Notes under the pieces: model-generated
The model's database searches: none
Seen by the model: only the letters and a program-made list of their open reading frames with translations
Told to the model about the DNA's origin: nothing
Shown here: piece after piece, positions 19,017-29,619 of the stretch
Layout of the letters: every line of letters begins with the position of its first letter
Numbering within the stretch: the stretch's first letter is position 1
Program-made: the position numbers and the translations under genes
NCBI RefSeq assembly: GCF_023897065.1
Contig: NZ_JAMHIV010000013.1
Coordinates: forward strand, 124,001 to 188,000
DNA: 64,000 bases
Reading direction: 5' to 3'
DNA from: Crossiella sp. SN42
GTDB taxonomy: Bacteria; Actinomycetota; Actinomycetes; Mycobacteriales; Pseudonocardiaceae

Positions 19017-21032
19017 GTGCCCGATCCGTCCACCTACCGCCCCGCGCCAGGGACCATCCCGGACTCCTTCGGCGTGTACAAGTTCCGCGACGGCACCGGG
19101 CGGGTCATCTACGTCGGCAAGGCCAAGAGCCTGCGCAGCCGGCTCAACTCCTACTTCGCCGACCTCGCCGGCCTGCACCCGCGCACCCGGCAGATGGTCA
19201 CCACCGCCGCCTCGGTGGAGTGGACCGTGGTGTCCTCCGAGGTGGAGGCGTTGCAGCTGGAGTACTCCTGGATCAAGGAGTTCGACCCCCGGTTCAACGT
19301 CCGCTACCGCGATGACAAGTCCTACCCGATGCTCGCGGTCACCGTCGGCGAGGAGTTCCCGCGGCTGCACGTCTACCGCGGGCCCCGGCGCAAGGGCGTG
19401 CGCTACTTCGGCCCGTACTCCCACGCCTGGGCGCTGCGCGAGACCATCGACCTGCTGCTGCGGGTCTTCCCCGCGCGCACCTGCACCGGCGGGCTGTTCA
19501 AGCGGCACAGCCAGATCGGCCGCCCCTGCCTGCTCGGCTACATCGACAAGTGCTCCGCGCCCTGCGTCGGCAAGGTCAGCGCCGAGGAGCACCGGGACAT
19601 CGTCGAGGACTTCTGCGACTTCTTCTCCGGCCGCACCGACACCATGATGCGCCGCCTGGAAAAGCAGATGCAGGCCGCGGCCGAGGAGCTGGAGTTCGAG
19701 AAGGCCGCCCGGCTGCGCGATGACCTGGACGCGCTGCGCCGGGCCATGGAGAAGCAGGCCGTGGTGCTCGGCGACGGCACCGACGCCGACGTGATCGCCT
19801 TCGCCCAGGACGAGCTGGCCGCTGCGGTGCAGGTCTTCCACGTGCGCGGTGGCCGGGTCCGCGGGCAGCGCGGCTGGGTGATCGACAAGGTCGAGGAGGT
19901 CGACACCCCCGGCCTGGTCGAGCAGTTCCTCACCCAGTTCTACGGCGAGCAGAACGAGCTCGGCGAACAGGCCGACGGCGGTGGGGCAGAGGCGGTGCCG
20001 CGCGAGGTGCTGGTGCCCGAGCTGCCGCCGGAGGCCGAGGCGGTCACCGAGTGGCTGTCGAAGCTGCGCGGCTCCCGGGTGCAGCTGCGGGTGCCGCAGC
20101 GCGGGGACAAGCGCGCGCTGGCCGAGACGGTGGCCCGCAACGCCGCCGAGGCATTCACCCAGTTCAAGCTCCGCCGCTCCGGCGACCTCACGGCCCGATC
20201 CCTTGCCCTGCAAGAACTTCAGGACGCGCTGGCGCTGGACACCGCGCCGCTGCGGATCGAGTGCGTCGACGTCAGCCACATCCAGGGCACCGACGTGGTC
20301 GCCTCACTGGTGGTCTTCGAGGACGGGCTGCCGCGCAAGTCCGAGTTCCGGCACTTCGCCATCCGCGGCGACGCCGACACCGGTGACGTGGGCGGCGACG
20401 TCGGCTCCATCGCCGAGGTGGTGCGCCGCCGCTTCGCCCGGCACCGCGCCGACGTCGAGGAGATCGCCCAGACCGCCCCGGTCTCCGGCGAGGTGGACGC
20501 GGCCGAAGCCGAGGCCCGGCCCGGCATCGACCCGGCCACCGGCCGCCCCAAGCGGTTCGCCTACCCGCCCAACCTGCTCGTCATCGACGGTGGCGCGCCC
20601 CAGGTCAACGCCGCCGCCGACGTGCTCGCCGAGCTCGGCGTGCAGGACGTGGCGGTCATCGGCATCGCCAAGCGGCTGGAGGAGATCTGGCTGCCGGCCG
20701 ACCCCGATCCGGTGATCCTGGCCCGGAACAGCGCGGCGATGTACCTGCTGCAGGAGGTTCGGGACAAGGCTCACGACTTCGCCATCCGCTACCACCGGCA
20801 GAAGCGGTCCAAGCGGATGACCACCTCGGCGCTGGACGACGTGCCGGGCCTGGGCGAGTCCCGCAAGACCGCGCTGCTCAAGCACTTCGGCTCGGTGCGC
20901 AAGCTCCGCGCGGCCAGCGTCGAGCAGCTCACCGAGGTGCCCGGGGTCGGGCGGCAGACGGCGCTGGCGGTGCTGGTGGCGTTGCAGAACAAGGACGACA
21001 AGCAAGTCCCGCGACAGCAGGAGGACGGGTGA
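19017..21032 (+). CDS. uvrC: Excinuclease ABC subunit C
   Basis: 671 aa nucleotide-excision-repair nuclease that incises DNA on both sides of a lesion in the UvrB complex. The N-terminal GIY-YIG domain is visible ([21 protein letters not shown]), then a Cys-rich stretch (CTGG...[15 protein letters not shown]), a UVR motif ([16 protein letters not shown]), the RNase-H-like 5' incision domain ([15 protein letters not shown]) and tandem helix-hairpin-helices ([26 protein letters not shown]). Length is normal. The TGA overlaps the rapZ GTG (GTGA). First gene of the uvrC-rapZ-yvcK-whiA block conserved in Actinobacteria. Confidence 0.97.
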   Translation: MPDPSTYRPAPGTIPDSFGVYKFRDGTGRVIYVGKAKSLRSRLNSYFADLAGLHPRTRQMVTTAASVEWTVVSSEVEALQLEYSWIKEFDPRFNVRYRDDKSYPMLAVTVGEEFPRLHVYRGPRRKGVRYFGPYSHAWALRETIDLLLRVFPARTCTGGLFKRHSQIGRPCLLGYIDKCSAPCVGKVSAEEHRDIVEDFCDFFSGRTDTMMRRLEKQMQAAAEELEFEKAARLRDDLDALRRAMEKQAVVLGDGTDADVIAFAQDELAAAVQVFHVRGGRVRGQRGWVIDKVEEVDTPGLVEQFLTQFYGEQNELGEQADGGGAEAVPREVLVPELPPEAEAVTEWLSKLRGSRVQLRVPQRGDKRALAETVARNAAEAFTQFKLRRSGDLTARSLALQELQDALALDTAPLRIECVDVSHIQGTDVVASLVVFEDGLPRKSEFRHFAIRGDADTGDVGGDVGSIAEVVRRRFARHRADVEEIAQTAPVSGEVDAAEAEARPGIDPATGRPKRFAYPPNLLVIDGGAPQVNAAADVLAELGVQDVAVIGIAKRLEEIWLPADPDPVILARNSAAMYLLQEVRDKAHDFAIRYHRQKRSKRMTTSALDDVPGLGESRKTALLKHFGSVRKLRAASVEQLTEVPGVGRQTALAVLVALQNKDDKQVPRQQEDG

Positions 21033-21907
21033 CCGAGGAGAAGTCCGGCGTCGAGGTGGCGGTGGTGACCGGCCTGTCCGGAGCCGGCCGCAGCACCGCC
21101 GCCAAGTGCCTGGAGGACCTGGGCTGGTTCGTGGTGGACAACCTGCCGCCCGAACTGGTCGCCACCATGGTCGAGCTGGGCGCGCAGGCCCAGGGCGTCA
21201 TCTCCAGGGTCGCGGTGGTGATGGACGTGCGCAGCCGCGCCTTCACCGACGACCTGGCCGCGGTGATCAAGGACCTGGACGCGCGCGGCTACAAGCCCAA
21301 GGTGCTGTTCCTGGAGGCCACCGACGCGGTGCTGATCCGCCGCTTCGAGCACGTCCGCCGCGGCCACCCGCTGCAGGGCGACGGGCGGCTGGCCGACGGC
21401 ATCGCCAATGAGCGCAGGCTGCTGACCCCGTTGCGGGAGGAGGCGGACCTGGTGCTGGACACCTCCGCGCTGTCCGTGCACCAGCTGCGCGCCAAGATCG
21501 AGGACGCCTTCGGCAGCGAGACCTCGGCCAGCACCAGGGTCACCGTGCTCTCCTTCGGCTACAAGTACGGCCTGCCGATGGACGCCGACCTGGTGATGGA
21601 CGTGCGGTTCCTGCCCAACCCGTTCTGGATCCCGGAACTGCGCGACTTCACCGGCCTGGACGAGGCGGTGCGCAACTACGTGCTCTCCCAGGAGGGCGCG
21701 GAGGAGTTCCTGGAGCGCTACCACGAGCTGCTGCGGCTCATCGGCGCGGGCTACCGGCGCGAGGGCAAGCGGTACCTGACCCTGGCGATCGGCTGCACGG
21801 GTGGTAAGCACCGCAGTGTGGCGATCTCCGAACAGCTGGCCGGGCTGCTGGCCAAGGAGGACGGCATGGCGGTCAAGGTCGTGCACCGGGACCTGGGGCG
21901 GGAGTGA
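21029..21907 (+). CDS. rapZ: RapZ-family nucleotide-binding protein
   Basis: 292 aa. P-loop NTPase domain, then a C-terminal domain with [23 protein letters not shown] and [15 protein letters not shown], the family hallmark. In Proteobacteria RapZ guides sRNA decay controlling glucosamine-6-phosphate synthase; in Gram-positives YvcJ is linked to cell-wall metabolism, and this actinobacterial role is undefined. The Walker A is GLSGAGRST: the usual Lys is Arg. The same substitution is known to me in mycobacterial homologs, so it is lineage-typical, but ATP/GTP hydrolysis may be altered. GTG start overlaps uvrC, and its stop overlaps yvcK (GTGA). Confidence 0.94.
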   Translation: MTEEKSGVEVAVVTGLSGAGRSTAAKCLEDLGWFVVDNLPPELVATMVELGAQAQGVISRVAVVMDVRSRAFTDDLAAVIKDLDARGYKPKVLFLEATDAVLIRRFEHVRRGHPLQGDGRLADGIANERRLLTPLREEADLVLDTSALSVHQLRAKIEDAFGSETSASTRVTVLSFGYKYGLPMDADLVMDVRFLPNPFWIPELRDFTGLDEAVRNYVLSQEGAEEFLERYHELLRLIGAGYRREGKRYLTLAIGCTGGKHRSVAISEQLAGLLAKEDGMAVKVVHRDLGRE

Positions 21908-22941
21908 CGCCGGCACCCGACGACGAGCCAGGCAGGCCGCTGCGCGCCGTCGCGCTGGGCGGCGGCCACGGCCTGCAGGCCACGCTGTCCGCGCTGCGGC
22001 GGCTCACCGACGACGTCACCGCCGTGGTCACGGTGGCCGACGACGGCGGCTCCTCGGGGCGGCTGCGCCGCGAGCTCGGGCTGCTGCCGCCGGGCGATCT
22101 GCGCAAGGCGCTGACCGCGTTGGCGGATGAGGACGAAGATCGTCTACTGTGGACGGACGTGTTCCAGCACCGCTTCGGCGGTTCGGGCGCGCTGGCCGGG
22201 CACGCGGTGGGCAACCTCGTGCTGGCCGGGCTCCTCGAGGTGCTCGGCGATCCGGTGGCGGTGCTGGACGAGGTGCGCAAACTGTTGGGAGTGCGTGGAC
22301 GGGTGCTGCCGATGTGCCGGGTGCCACTGGACATCGAGGCCGACGTGGTCGGTCTCGACGAGGACCCCAGGTCGGTGCGCCGGATCCGCGGGCAGGTCGC
22401 CGTGGCCAGCACACCCGGCCGGGTGCAGCGGGTCCGCCTGCAGGGCGCGGCGCCCGGCGACGAGGCGCCCCGGGCCTGTGAGGAGGCGGTGGCCGCGGTC
22501 GAGGCCGCCGATGTCGTGCTGCTGGGCCCCGGCTCCTGGTTCACCAGCGTGCTGCCGCACCTGCTGGTCCCGGAGTTGCACGAGGCGCTGGTGCACACCC
22601 AGGCGCGCAAGGTGGTCGTGCTCAACCTGGTCCCGCAGCCGGGGGAGACCGAGGGTTTCTCCCCGGAGCAGCACCTGCACGTGCTCGCCGAGCACGCGCC
22701 CAGGCTCAGGGTGGACGCGGTGGTGGCCGATACCGACTCGGTGTCCACCCCCGACCGCCTGCGCCGGGCCGCGGCCGCCCTCGGCGCGGTCACCACACTG
22801 CGCAAGATCTGTCACCACGGCAGCCCGGACCGGCACGACCCGGCGGCGCTCGCGGTGAGTCTGCAGGAAGCACTAGCCGAGATCCCCGGTCCGGGCAGGC
22901 CGGCTCCCGGCGAAGAGAAGGAGGGCCGGCCATGGCGATGA
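21904..22941 (+). CDS. yvcK: YvcK/CofD-like UDP-sugar-binding protein (gluconeogenesis factor)
   Basis: 345 aa. The Rossmann-like N terminus [17 protein letters not shown] and the [25 protein letters not shown] segment are the family signature. Later [12 protein letters not shown] and [15 protein letters not shown] fit the ligand pocket. YvcK proteins bind UDP-GlcNAc and are needed for growth on gluconeogenic carbon and for cell-wall synthesis. In mycobacteria the homolog (CuvA) acts at the wall and is phosphorylated. It overlaps rapZ by 4 bp and whiA by 10 bp, so all three are translated in concert. The C-terminal ~20 residues are poorly conserved-looking. Confidence 0.95.
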   Translation: MTPAPDDEPGRPLRAVALGGGHGLQATLSALRRLTDDVTAVVTVADDGGSSGRLRRELGLLPPGDLRKALTALADEDEDRLLWTDVFQHRFGGSGALAGHAVGNLVLAGLLEVLGDPVAVLDEVRKLLGVRGRVLPMCRVPLDIEADVVGLDEDPRSVRRIRGQVAVASTPGRVQRVRLQGAAPGDEAPRACEEAVAAVEAADVVLLGPGSWFTSVLPHLLVPELHEALVHTQARKVVVLNLVPQPGETEGFSPEQHLHVLAEHAPRLRVDAVVADTDSVSTPDRLRRAAAALGAVTTLRKICHHGSPDRHDPAALAVSLQEALAEIPGPGRPAPGEEKEGRPWR

Positions 22942-23912
22942 CCGCCTCGGTCAAGGACGAGCTGAGCCGTCTCACCGTCACCAAGACCTGCTGCCGCCGC
23001 GCCGAGGTGTCCTCGCTGCTGCGCTTCGCCGGCGGCCTGCACATCGTGGCGGGGCGCGTGGTGGTGGAGGCCGAGATCGACACCGGCTCGGCCGCGCGCA
23101 GGCTGCGCAAGGAGATCCAGGAGCTGTTCGGCCACATCAGCGACGTGCACGTGATCACTTCGGGCGGCCTGCGCAAGGGCACCCGGTACGTGGTCAGGGT
23201 GGTCAAGGACGGCGACGGCCTGGCCCGCCAGACGGGTCTGCTCGACCCCAGGGGCCGCCCGGTGCGCGGCCTGCCCGCGCACGTGGTCAGCGGCGGCACC
23301 TGCGACTCCGAGGCCGCCTGGCGCGGGGCCTTCCTCGCGCACGGCTCGCTCACCGAACCGGGCCGCTCCTCCGCCCTGGAGGTCACCTGCCCCGGCCCGG
23401 AGGCGGCGCTGGCCCTGGTCGGCGCGGCCCGCCGCCTGGGCATCCAGGCCAAGTCCCGTGAGGTCCGCGGCGCCGACCGGGTCGTGGTCCGCGACGGCGA
23501 CGCCATCGGCGCGCTGCTGACCAGGCTCGGCGCCCACTCCAGCGTGCTGGCCTGGGAAGAACGCCGGATGCGCCGCGAGGTCAGGGCCACCGCCAACCGC
23601 CTGGCCAACTTCGACGACGCCAACCTGCGCCGCTCCGCCCGCGCCGCGGTCGCCGCCGCGGCCAGGGTCGAACGGGCCCTGGACATCCTCGGCAACGAGG
23701 TCCCCGACCACCTGGTCGCCGCCGGCCAGCTCCGCCTGGCCCACCGGCAGGCCTCCCTGGAGGAGCTCGGTCAGCTGGCCGAGCCGCCGATGACCAAGGA
23801 CGCGGTGGCGGGCAGGATAAGGCGTCTGCTGGCCATGGCGGACAAGAAGGCCCGCGAGCTCGGCGTCGGCGACACCGAGAGCGCGGTCACCGCGGACATG
23901 CTGGACGCCTAG
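22932..23912 (+). CDS. whiA: Sporulation/cell-division transcription factor WhiA
   Basis: 326 aa. The N-terminal half is a degenerate LAGLIDADG homing-endonuclease fold ([13 protein letters not shown] stands where the nuclease motif would be, so it is not catalytic). The C-terminal helix-turn-helix ([25 protein letters not shown]) binds DNA. In Streptomyces WhiA works with WhiB to start sporulation septation; in other Gram-positives it supports division. GGAGGG at 22919-22924 favours ATG 22932 over 22938. Last gene of the uvrC unit, followed by a strong hairpin. Confidence 0.96.
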   Translation: MAMTASVKDELSRLTVTKTCCRRAEVSSLLRFAGGLHIVAGRVVVEAEIDTGSAARRLRKEIQELFGHISDVHVITSGGLRKGTRYVVRVVKDGDGLARQTGLLDPRGRPVRGLPAHVVSGGTCDSEAAWRGAFLAHGSLTEPGRSSALEVTCPGPEAALALVGAARRLGIQAKSREVRGADRVVVRDGDAIGALLTRLGAHSSVLAWEERRMRREVRATANRLANFDDANLRRSARAAVAAAARVERALDILGNEVPDHLVAAGQLRLAHRQASLEELGQLAEPPMTKDAVAGRIRRLLAMADKKARELGVGDTESAVTADMLDA

Positions 23913-23926
23913 CGCACCCCCGGGCA

Positions 23927-23968
23927 GGAGCGGGCTGGGCGCGAGCAGGACCGCGCCCAGCCCGCTCC
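23927..23968. terminator. Strong hairpin between whiA and the convergent gene
   Basis: Perfect 16-bp stem, 23927-23942 with 23953-23968, 10-nt loop. No T run follows, but the position between two convergent stops suggests bidirectional termination. Confidence 0.75.
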
Positions 23969-23998
23969 CCGCGCCGCCCGGTTCGGCGCTGGTCGTCC

Positions 23999-24385
23999 TC
24001 AGGTCGCGGTCCCGAACCGGAGGAACCCCGCCACCCGCGGCGCCAGGGACAGCTCACCCTCGCCGATCCCGTCCCGCACGCCGGCCAGCACGTCCGGTTC
24101 CGGCTCGCCGTAGACCTCGAAGCGGTCCACCCGGCAGTGCGCCATCACCTCCTGGATGTAGGGGTCGGCCAGCCGCCAGTGCGCCCGGACCGCCTCCGAG
24201 TCACCGAAGAGCTGGAAGCTGTGCGCGGTCATCCGGTCCTCGTCGATGAAGACCTCGACCATCAGCTGCGGCCCGTGCCGCCGGGCGAAGGCCACCGCCT
24301 CGGCGATGGCGGCGCGGAACCCGGCCAGGTGGCCCTCGGTGATCCGCATCGTGTTGTGGAAGAGCAGGATGCCGTTGTCGTCCAT
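23999..24385 (-). CDS. Small protein resembling dimeric alpha-beta barrel (antibiotic monooxygenase-like) folds
   Basis: 128 aa, soluble. It begins DNGILLFHNTMRITEGHLAGFRAAIAEAVAFARRHGPQLMVEVFIDEDRMTAHSFQLFGD..., where a first strand, a helix with regularly spaced Ala/Phe and a second strand pair alternate as in ferredoxin-like alpha-beta barrel proteins. No catalytic residue is certain. Start ATG 24385. It points toward whiA across a hairpin and away from gap. Function unknown; fold assignment is tentative. Confidence 0.6.
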   Translation of the reverse strand: MDDNGILLFHNTMRITEGHLAGFRAAIAEAVAFARRHGPQLMVEVFIDEDRMTAHSFQLFGDSEAVRAHWRLADPYIQEVMAHCRVDRFEVYGEPEPDVLAGVRDGIGEGELSLAPRVAGFLRFGTAT

Positions 24386-24507
24386 GGCTCCATGCTCGAA
24401 CCTCCACCTTGCTGGAGGGCAAGCGCGGGGGCCTCTCGGTGACCTTGGTCTCTGTCTCGATCAAGCCAGTTCCCCGGGTGGCCGTGACCAGCGCGATTCC
24501 GGCCCGC

Positions 24508-24513
24508 TAGGGT
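24508..24513 (+). promoter_or_regulatory. -10 box TAGGGT upstream of gap
   Basis: TAGGGT lies 65 nt before the gap start codon in the only non-coding stretch ahead of the gap-pgk-tpiA operon. No clear -35 is visible. Confidence 0.4.
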
Positions 24514-24515
24514 GA

Positions 24516-25583
<1,068 letters not shown>

Positions 25584-25596
25584 CGGAGAGAAAACT

Positions 25597-26817
25597 GTGA
25601 AGACCCTGGCAGATCTTCTGGCCGAGGGTGTTGCGGGTCGGCGCGTCCTGGTGCGCGCCGACCTCAACGTTCCTCTGGACGGTTCCGTCATCACCGACGA
25701 CGGCCGGGTACGCGCCTCGCTGCCCACCATCAAGCAGCTCTCCGAGGCCGGTGCCCGGGTCGTGGTGATGGCCCACCTCGGCCGTCCCAAGGGCAAGCCG
25801 GACCCGAAGTTCTCCCTCGGCGTGGTCGCCGTCCGCCTCGGCGACCTGCTGGGGCGCGAGGTTCTCGGCATCACCGAGATCACCGGCCAGGCCGCGCAGG
25901 CGGCGGTGGACGGGCTCGCCGACGGCGACGTGGCGCTGCTGGAGAACGTGCGCTTCGACCCGCGCGAGACCAGCAAGGACGAGGCCGAGCGGACCGGGTT
26001 CGCCCAGGAGCTGGCCGCGCTGGCCGGCCCTGACGGCGCCTTCGTCTCCGACGGTTTCGGCGTGGTGCACCGCAAGCAGGCCTCGGTCTACGACCTGGCC
26101 AAGCTGCTGCCGCACTACGCCGGTGGCCTGGTGCTGGCCGAGGTCGAGGTGCTGCGCAAGCTCACCGCGGACACCGCGCGCCCGTACGTGGTGGTGCTCG
26201 GCGGGTCCAAGGTCTCCGACAAGCTCGGCGTGATCGAGAACCTGCTCGCCAAGGTCGACCGCCTGCTCATCGGCGGCGGCATGGCCTACACCTTCCTCAA
26301 GGCCCAGGGCCACGAGGTCGGCAAGTCCCTGCTGCAGGAGGACCAGCTCGACACGGTGCGCGGCTTCCTGGCCGAGGCGGACAAGCGCGGCGTGGAGCTG
26401 GTGCTGCCGGTCGACGTGCGCACCGCCGAGCAGTTCCCCGACTTCGGCGCCGAGAGCCAGCCGGACCCGGTGGTCGTGCCGGCCGGCGGCATCCCGGCCG
26501 AGCGGATGGGCCTGGACATCGGCCCGGACACCGAGCGGCTGTTCGCGGACAAGCTCGCCGACGCCAAGACCGTGTTCTGGAACGGGCCGATGGGCGTGTT
26601 CGAGGTCGCGGAGTTCGCAGGCGGCACCCGCGCCGTGGCGCAGGCCCTGGTCGACTCCTCGGCCTTCACCGTGGTCGGCGGCGGCGACTCCGCGGCCGCG
26701 GTGCGCCAGCTCGGCCTGCCCGAGGACGGTTTCTCGCACATCTCCACCGGTGGTGGAGCCTCTCTGGAGTTCCTTGAGGGCAAGGAACTCCCCGGCGTTA
26801 CCGTCCTGGAGGACTGA
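25597..26817 (+). CDS. pgk: Phosphoglycerate kinase
   Basis: 406 aa, transfers phosphate between 1,3-bisphosphoglycerate and [14 protein letters not shown], the [15 protein letters not shown] substrate loop, [16 protein letters not shown] and the nucleotide segment [16 protein letters not shown] mark both lobes; the closing [12 protein letters not shown] and [18 protein letters not shown] are standard. GTG start preceded by GGAGAG. The TGA shares its A with the tpiA ATG (TGATG), so the two are translationally coupled. Confidence 0.98.
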   Translation: MKTLADLLAEGVAGRRVLVRADLNVPLDGSVITDDGRVRASLPTIKQLSEAGARVVVMAHLGRPKGKPDPKFSLGVVAVRLGDLLGREVLGITEITGQAAQAAVDGLADGDVALLENVRFDPRETSKDEAERTGFAQELAALAGPDGAFVSDGFGVVHRKQASVYDLAKLLPHYAGGLVLAEVEVLRKLTADTARPYVVVLGGSKVSDKLGVIENLLAKVDRLLIGGGMAYTFLKAQGHEVGKSLLQEDQLDTVRGFLAEADKRGVELVLPVDVRTAEQFPDFGAESQPDPVVVPAGGIPAERMGLDIGPDTERLFADKLADAKTVFWNGPMGVFEVAEFAGGTRAVAQALVDSSAFTVVGGGDSAAAVRQLGLPEDGFSHISTGGGASLEFLEGKELPGVTVLED

Positions 26818-27602
26818 TGGCGCGCAAGCCGTTCATCGCAGGCAACTGGAAGATGAACCTGAACCACCTGGAAGCCATCGCGCTGGTCCAGAAGTTCGCG
26901 TTCTCCCTGCCGGACAAGTACTACGACAAGGTCGACGTGGCGGTGCTGCCGCCGTTCGTGGACATCCGCAGCATCCAGACCCTCAAGGACGGCGACAAGC
27001 TGCTGCTCACCTATGGTGCGCAGGACCTCTCGCCGCACGACTCCGGCGCCTACACCGGGGACATCTCGGGTCCGATGCTGGCCAAGCTCGGCTGCGCCTG
27101 GGTGGTCGTGGGCCACTCCGAGCGCAGGGAGATCCACGGCGAGACCGACGAGCTGGTCAACAAGAAGGTGCGCGCGGCGCTCAAGCACGGCATCTCGCCG
27201 ATCTTCTGCATCGGCGAGAAGCTGGAGATCCGCGAGGCGGGCACGCACGTGGAGTACACCACCGACCAGCTCATCGCCGGGCTCAAGGGCCTCAAGGCCG
27301 AGCAGGTCCAGCAGGTCGTGGTGGCGTATGAGCCGGTGTGGGCCATCGGCACCGGCCGGGTGGCCAGCGCGGCCGACGCGCAGGAGGTCTGCGGCGCGAT
27401 CCGCGCCAAGCTCGCCGAGAAGTACGGCCCCGAGGTGGCCGGTGCGGTGCGCGTGCTCTACGGCGGCTCGGTCAAGTCCGGCAACATCGCCGAGCTGATC
27501 AAGCAGGAGGACATCGACGGCGCCCTGGTCGGCGGAGCCAGCCTGGACGCCGAGGAGTTCGCCAAGCTCTGCGCCCTCGCCGCGGGCGGCCCGCTGCCGT
27601 AA
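26817..27602 (+). CDS. tpiA: Triosephosphate isomerase
   Basis: 261 aa TIM barrel that interconverts dihydroxyacetone phosphate and glyceraldehyde-3-phosphate. N terminus FIAGNWKMN contains Asn and Lys of the active site; catalytic His lies in GHSERR and Glu in [11 protein letters not shown]; the phosphate loop is YGGSVKSGN. Length fits the bacterial form. It starts on the pgk stop codon and ends 122 bp before secG. Confidence 0.98.
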   Translation: MARKPFIAGNWKMNLNHLEAIALVQKFAFSLPDKYYDKVDVAVLPPFVDIRSIQTLKDGDKLLLTYGAQDLSPHDSGAYTGDISGPMLAKLGCAWVVVGHSERREIHGETDELVNKKVRAALKHGISPIFCIGEKLEIREAGTHVEYTTDQLIAGLKGLKAEQVQQVVVAYEPVWAIGTGRVASAADAQEVCGAIRAKLAEKYGPEVAGAVRVLYGGSVKSGNIAELIKQEDIDGALVGGASLDAEEFAKLCALAAGGPLP

Positions 27603-27614
27603 GGCCGCGATCTG

Positions 27615-27652
27615 CCATTACGTAGTGCAATCGCCATTACGTACGGCAATGA
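27615..27652. repeat. Tandem 19-bp repeat upstream of secG
   Basis: Two adjacent units, GCCATTACGTAGTGCAATC (27615-27633) and GCCATTACGTACGGCAATG (27634-27652), match at 16 of 19 positions. Each has partly symmetric TTxC...GxAA ends. It is AT-richer than its surroundings and lies between tpiA and secG, so it may be a tandem operator. Confidence 0.6.
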
Positions 27653-27724
27653 TCCGGAGGGCGGTCCAAGTCGGCCGCTCTTACCGGTACTCTGTGACGT
27701 CTACCGCGGTACGGCGAGGATGAG

Positions 27725-27973
27725 ATGAAGCTGACTCTTCAGATTGTGTTGATCGTGTCCAGCGTGGTGCTGGTGCTCCTGGTGCTGCTGCACCGCGGCC
27801 GTGGCGGCGGGCTTTCCTCGCTGTTCGGTGGCGGCATGCAGTCGAGCCTGTCCGGCTCAAGCGTGGTGGAGAAGAACCTGGACCGGCTCACGCTGTTCTT
27901 CGGCGCGATCTGGTTGATCTCCATCATCGGTGTCGGCCTGTTGATGAAGCTCGCGCCAGCGGCGGCAGGCTGA
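27725..27973 (+). CDS. secG: Preprotein translocase subunit SecG
   Basis: 82 aa, small component of the SecYEG channel. Two helices are clear: ~3-24 (LQIVLIVSSVVLVLLVLLH) and ~55-76, joined by the conserved loop GRGGGLSSLFGGG. Terminal AAAG tail is short. GGCGAGG precedes ATG 27725. Standing between tpiA and an rbpA gene follows the common actinobacterial gap-pgk-tpi-secG order. Confidence 0.96.
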   Translation: MKLTLQIVLIVSSVVLVLLVLLHRGRGGGLSSLFGGGMQSSLSGSSVVEKNLDRLTLFFGAIWLISIIGVGLLMKLAPAAAG

Positions 27974-28013
27974 GGGAACCGGATCCGGCCGTCGACCGTT
28001 CCCACTGTTGACA

Positions 28014-28027
28014 GTCCGGATCCGGAC
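28014..28027. promoter_or_regulatory. Perfect 14-bp palindrome upstream of rbpA
   Basis: GTCCGGATCCGGAC, with a second CCGGATCCGG core at 27979-27988, so two copies of the same 10-bp palindromic core lie 38 bp apart just ahead of rbpA. Could be an operator or part of a hairpin; function unknown. Confidence 0.45.
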
Positions 28028-28083
28028 TTGACAAGTGAACACAGGCACCAGGGGCAAATACATGACGGGGGAAGTGAGGGTCG

Positions 28084-28428
28084 ATGGCTGGCGGTAACGC
28101 GATCCGCGGCACCCGAGTCGGTGCTGGCCCGATGGGCGAGTCCGAACGAGGGGAGTCGGCGCCGAGGCAACGGGTGGCCTACTTCTGTGCCAACGGGCAC
28201 GAGGTCCGGCCGTCGTTCGCCTTGGAGGCCGAGGTACCGGAGAGCTGGGACTGCCCGCGCTGCGGGCTCCCGGCAGGCCGCAACGAGCAGGCGCCCCCGG
28301 CCGCGCCACGCAACGAGCCCTACAAGACTCACCTGGCCTACGTGAAGGAGCGCCGCTCCGACGCCGACGGCCAGGCGATCCTGGAGGAGGCGCTGGCCCG
28401 CCTGCGGGCCCAGCGCGGCGAGGGCTAG
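28084..28428 (+). CDS. rbpA: RNA polymerase-binding protein RbpA
   Basis: 114 aa transcription activator unique to Actinobacteria that binds sigma factor and RNA polymerase and stabilises open complexes. N-terminal tail (GNAIRGTRVGAGPMGESERG), zinc-binding core (VAYFCANGHEV...SWDCPRCGLPAG) and the C-terminal sigma-interaction domain (KTHLAYVKERRSDADGQAILEEALARLR) are complete. The second zinc site has CxxC, while the first half has CxxGH, as known in the family. It is monocistronic and ends before a good hairpin terminator. Confidence 0.96.
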   Translation: MAGGNAIRGTRVGAGPMGESERGESAPRQRVAYFCANGHEVRPSFALEAEVPESWDCPRCGLPAGRNEQAPPAAPRNEPYKTHLAYVKERRSDADGQAILEEALARLRAQRGEG

Positions 28429-28551
28429 CCGGCGGGTGCAGCCTTGCGGGTCGGGTAGGTGTCGCAGTCCGGCGCGCGTTGCAGCAGTGAGCGGGACGGC
28501 CGTGGGGGCATGGCCGGGTAGTGGGTAAGTAGCAGGGGTCAGAACAACGAC

Positions 28552-28581
28552 AGGCCCGGGGGCGGGTACGCCTCCGGGCCT
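28552..28581 (+). terminator. Hairpin terminator downstream of rbpA
   Basis: Stem of 11 positions with one mismatch: AGGCCCGGGGG (28552-28562) pairs with CCTCCGGGCCT (28571-28581) across an 8-nt loop. Followed by TCTGCT. Confidence 0.7.
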
Positions 28582-28690
28582 TCTGCTGTCCGCCCCGAGC
28601 CCAGCATCGAGCCTGGCTCCGCCTCGCCACGGCACCCCTCTCGCTCTCCTCCTCCTCCCCGCGCCGGCCCCGCCCCCCGCCCCCGCCGCC

Positions 28691-28790
28691 AAGACGACCG
28701 GTCATATTCAGCGTGCTGTGGGCACCCACGGCCAGGTAACGCCAGATGACCGGTCGTCTTGAGCCACCGCTGAATATGACCGGTCGTCTT
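28691..28790. repeat. 23-bp inverted repeat plus a third copy of its core
   Basis: Arms at 28691-28713 and 28768-28790 are perfect reverse complements. Between them a further copy of ATGACCGGTCGTCTTGA (28746-28762) repeats in direct orientation the sequence at 28776-28792, 30 bp apart. All copies share GACCGGTC. The 468-bp spacer 28429-28896 around it holds no convincing gene. Origin unknown: operator array, stem-loop RNA or relic of a small mobile repeat. Confidence 0.7.
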
Positions 28791-28883
28791 GATCCCCGTG
28801 CCTGCGCCCGCGCCGCGACCGCCCCGATGGTCGTTGTGGGTGGACTACCTCGATCGCCCCCACCCACCCCGTCCCGCCCTCGG

Positions 28884-28889
28884 TAGCGT
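28884..28889 (+). promoter_or_regulatory. -10 box TAGCGT of a probable leaderless transcript (cutA)
   Basis: TAGCGT followed by 7 nt and ATG 28897; no ribosome-binding site is visible. Confidence 0.5.
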
Positions 28890-28896
28890 CCACCCC

Positions 28897-29211
28897 ATGG
28901 CCGAACACCTGATCGTCACCACCACCGTCAACACCCCCGAGGCCGCACACGCGCTCGCCGCCGCCGCCGTCGAGGCGCGGCTGGCCGCCTGTGTCCAGAT
29001 CGTGCCGGTGACCAGTGTCTACCGCTGGGACGGGGCGACCCAGACAGACGGTGAGTGGCGGGTGGAGTGCAAGACCGTGGCGGGGCGGGTGGAGGAGTTG
29101 CTGGCGCAGTTGCGGGGTTCGCACAGCTATGACGTGCCGGAGCTGATCGTGACGCCGGTGGTCGGGGGCGGGGCGGACTACCTGGACTGGGTCGCCGCGG
29201 AGACCCGTTAG
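28897..29211 (+). CDS. cutA: CutA1 family divalent-ion tolerance protein
   Basis: 104 aa trimeric ferredoxin-like protein. LIVTTTVNTPEAAHALAAAAVEARLAACVQIVP and SVYRWDGATQ...EWRVECKT, then HSYDVPELIVTPV, reproduce the CutA1 fold with the conserved Cys in AACVQ. E. coli mutants were linked to copper tolerance; the true role is unsettled. The ATG at 28897 begins the conserved domain; a longer frame upstream has no homology. The stop codon overlaps the end of the reversed hydrolase pseudogene. Confidence 0.94.
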   Translation: MAEHLIVTTTVNTPEAAHALAAAAVEARLAACVQIVPVTSVYRWDGATQTDGEWRVECKTVAGRVEELLAQLRGSHSYDVPELIVTPVVGGGADYLDWVAAETR

Positions 29212-29535
29212 CCGGCGGTGAACCGGGTGACCGCGCGGTAGAAGCGCTCCGGTTCCTTCCCGGTCGGGGTGGTCCAGGACGCCGTCGACGAACTCGGCGT
29301 AGCGGCGCATCGTCTACTGGCCGGCGGGCAGCCTGCCGCTCTGACCGGTGCCGACCGGTTCGAGGTAGACCATGGTCAGGTGACGCTCCGGCTCCGGCAT
29401 CCGCAGGTACTCCCAGTGGATGCCGGGACCGCCGGAGTGGACGAGGCAGACCAGTCTCGCGCCCGTCACGTGCTAGCGCTGGCGGATGCCGCCGATCTCG
29501 ATGGTGTGCGTTCCGGGGGACAGGACGTCGGTCAT
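29208..29535 (-). pseudogene. Decayed alpha/beta-hydrolase (proline iminopeptidase-like)
   Basis: Translating from ATG 29535 gives LSPGTHTIEIGGIRQR, then a TAG (29475-29473), HV...VCLVHSGGPGIHWEYLRMPE, HLTMVYLEPVGTGQSGRLP, a second TAG (29316-29314), and TMRRYAEFVDGVLDH. These are the N-terminal strands and oxyanion loop (HSGGPG, EPVGTG) of alpha/beta hydrolases. Both stops fall where Tyr is expected, consistent with TAC to TAG changes. The nucleophile elbow is missing: the frame shifts to a remnant of the C terminus (ERFYRAVTRFTAG and stop), so an internal deletion removed the middle. Not functional. Confidence 0.85.
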
Positions 29536-29619
29536 GCGCTCAGCATGAGCCGGTCCGGCGCCCCCGGAACGCGCCGGTCAGGGCTTGTCACCGCGAGACA
29601 GGGAACCTTGCCCCCGGTG

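Noticed and set aside
28429-28896. Transposon or IS remnant suggested by inverted repeats
   Set aside because: No transposase fragment or target duplication is visible, so a mobile origin remains unsupported.
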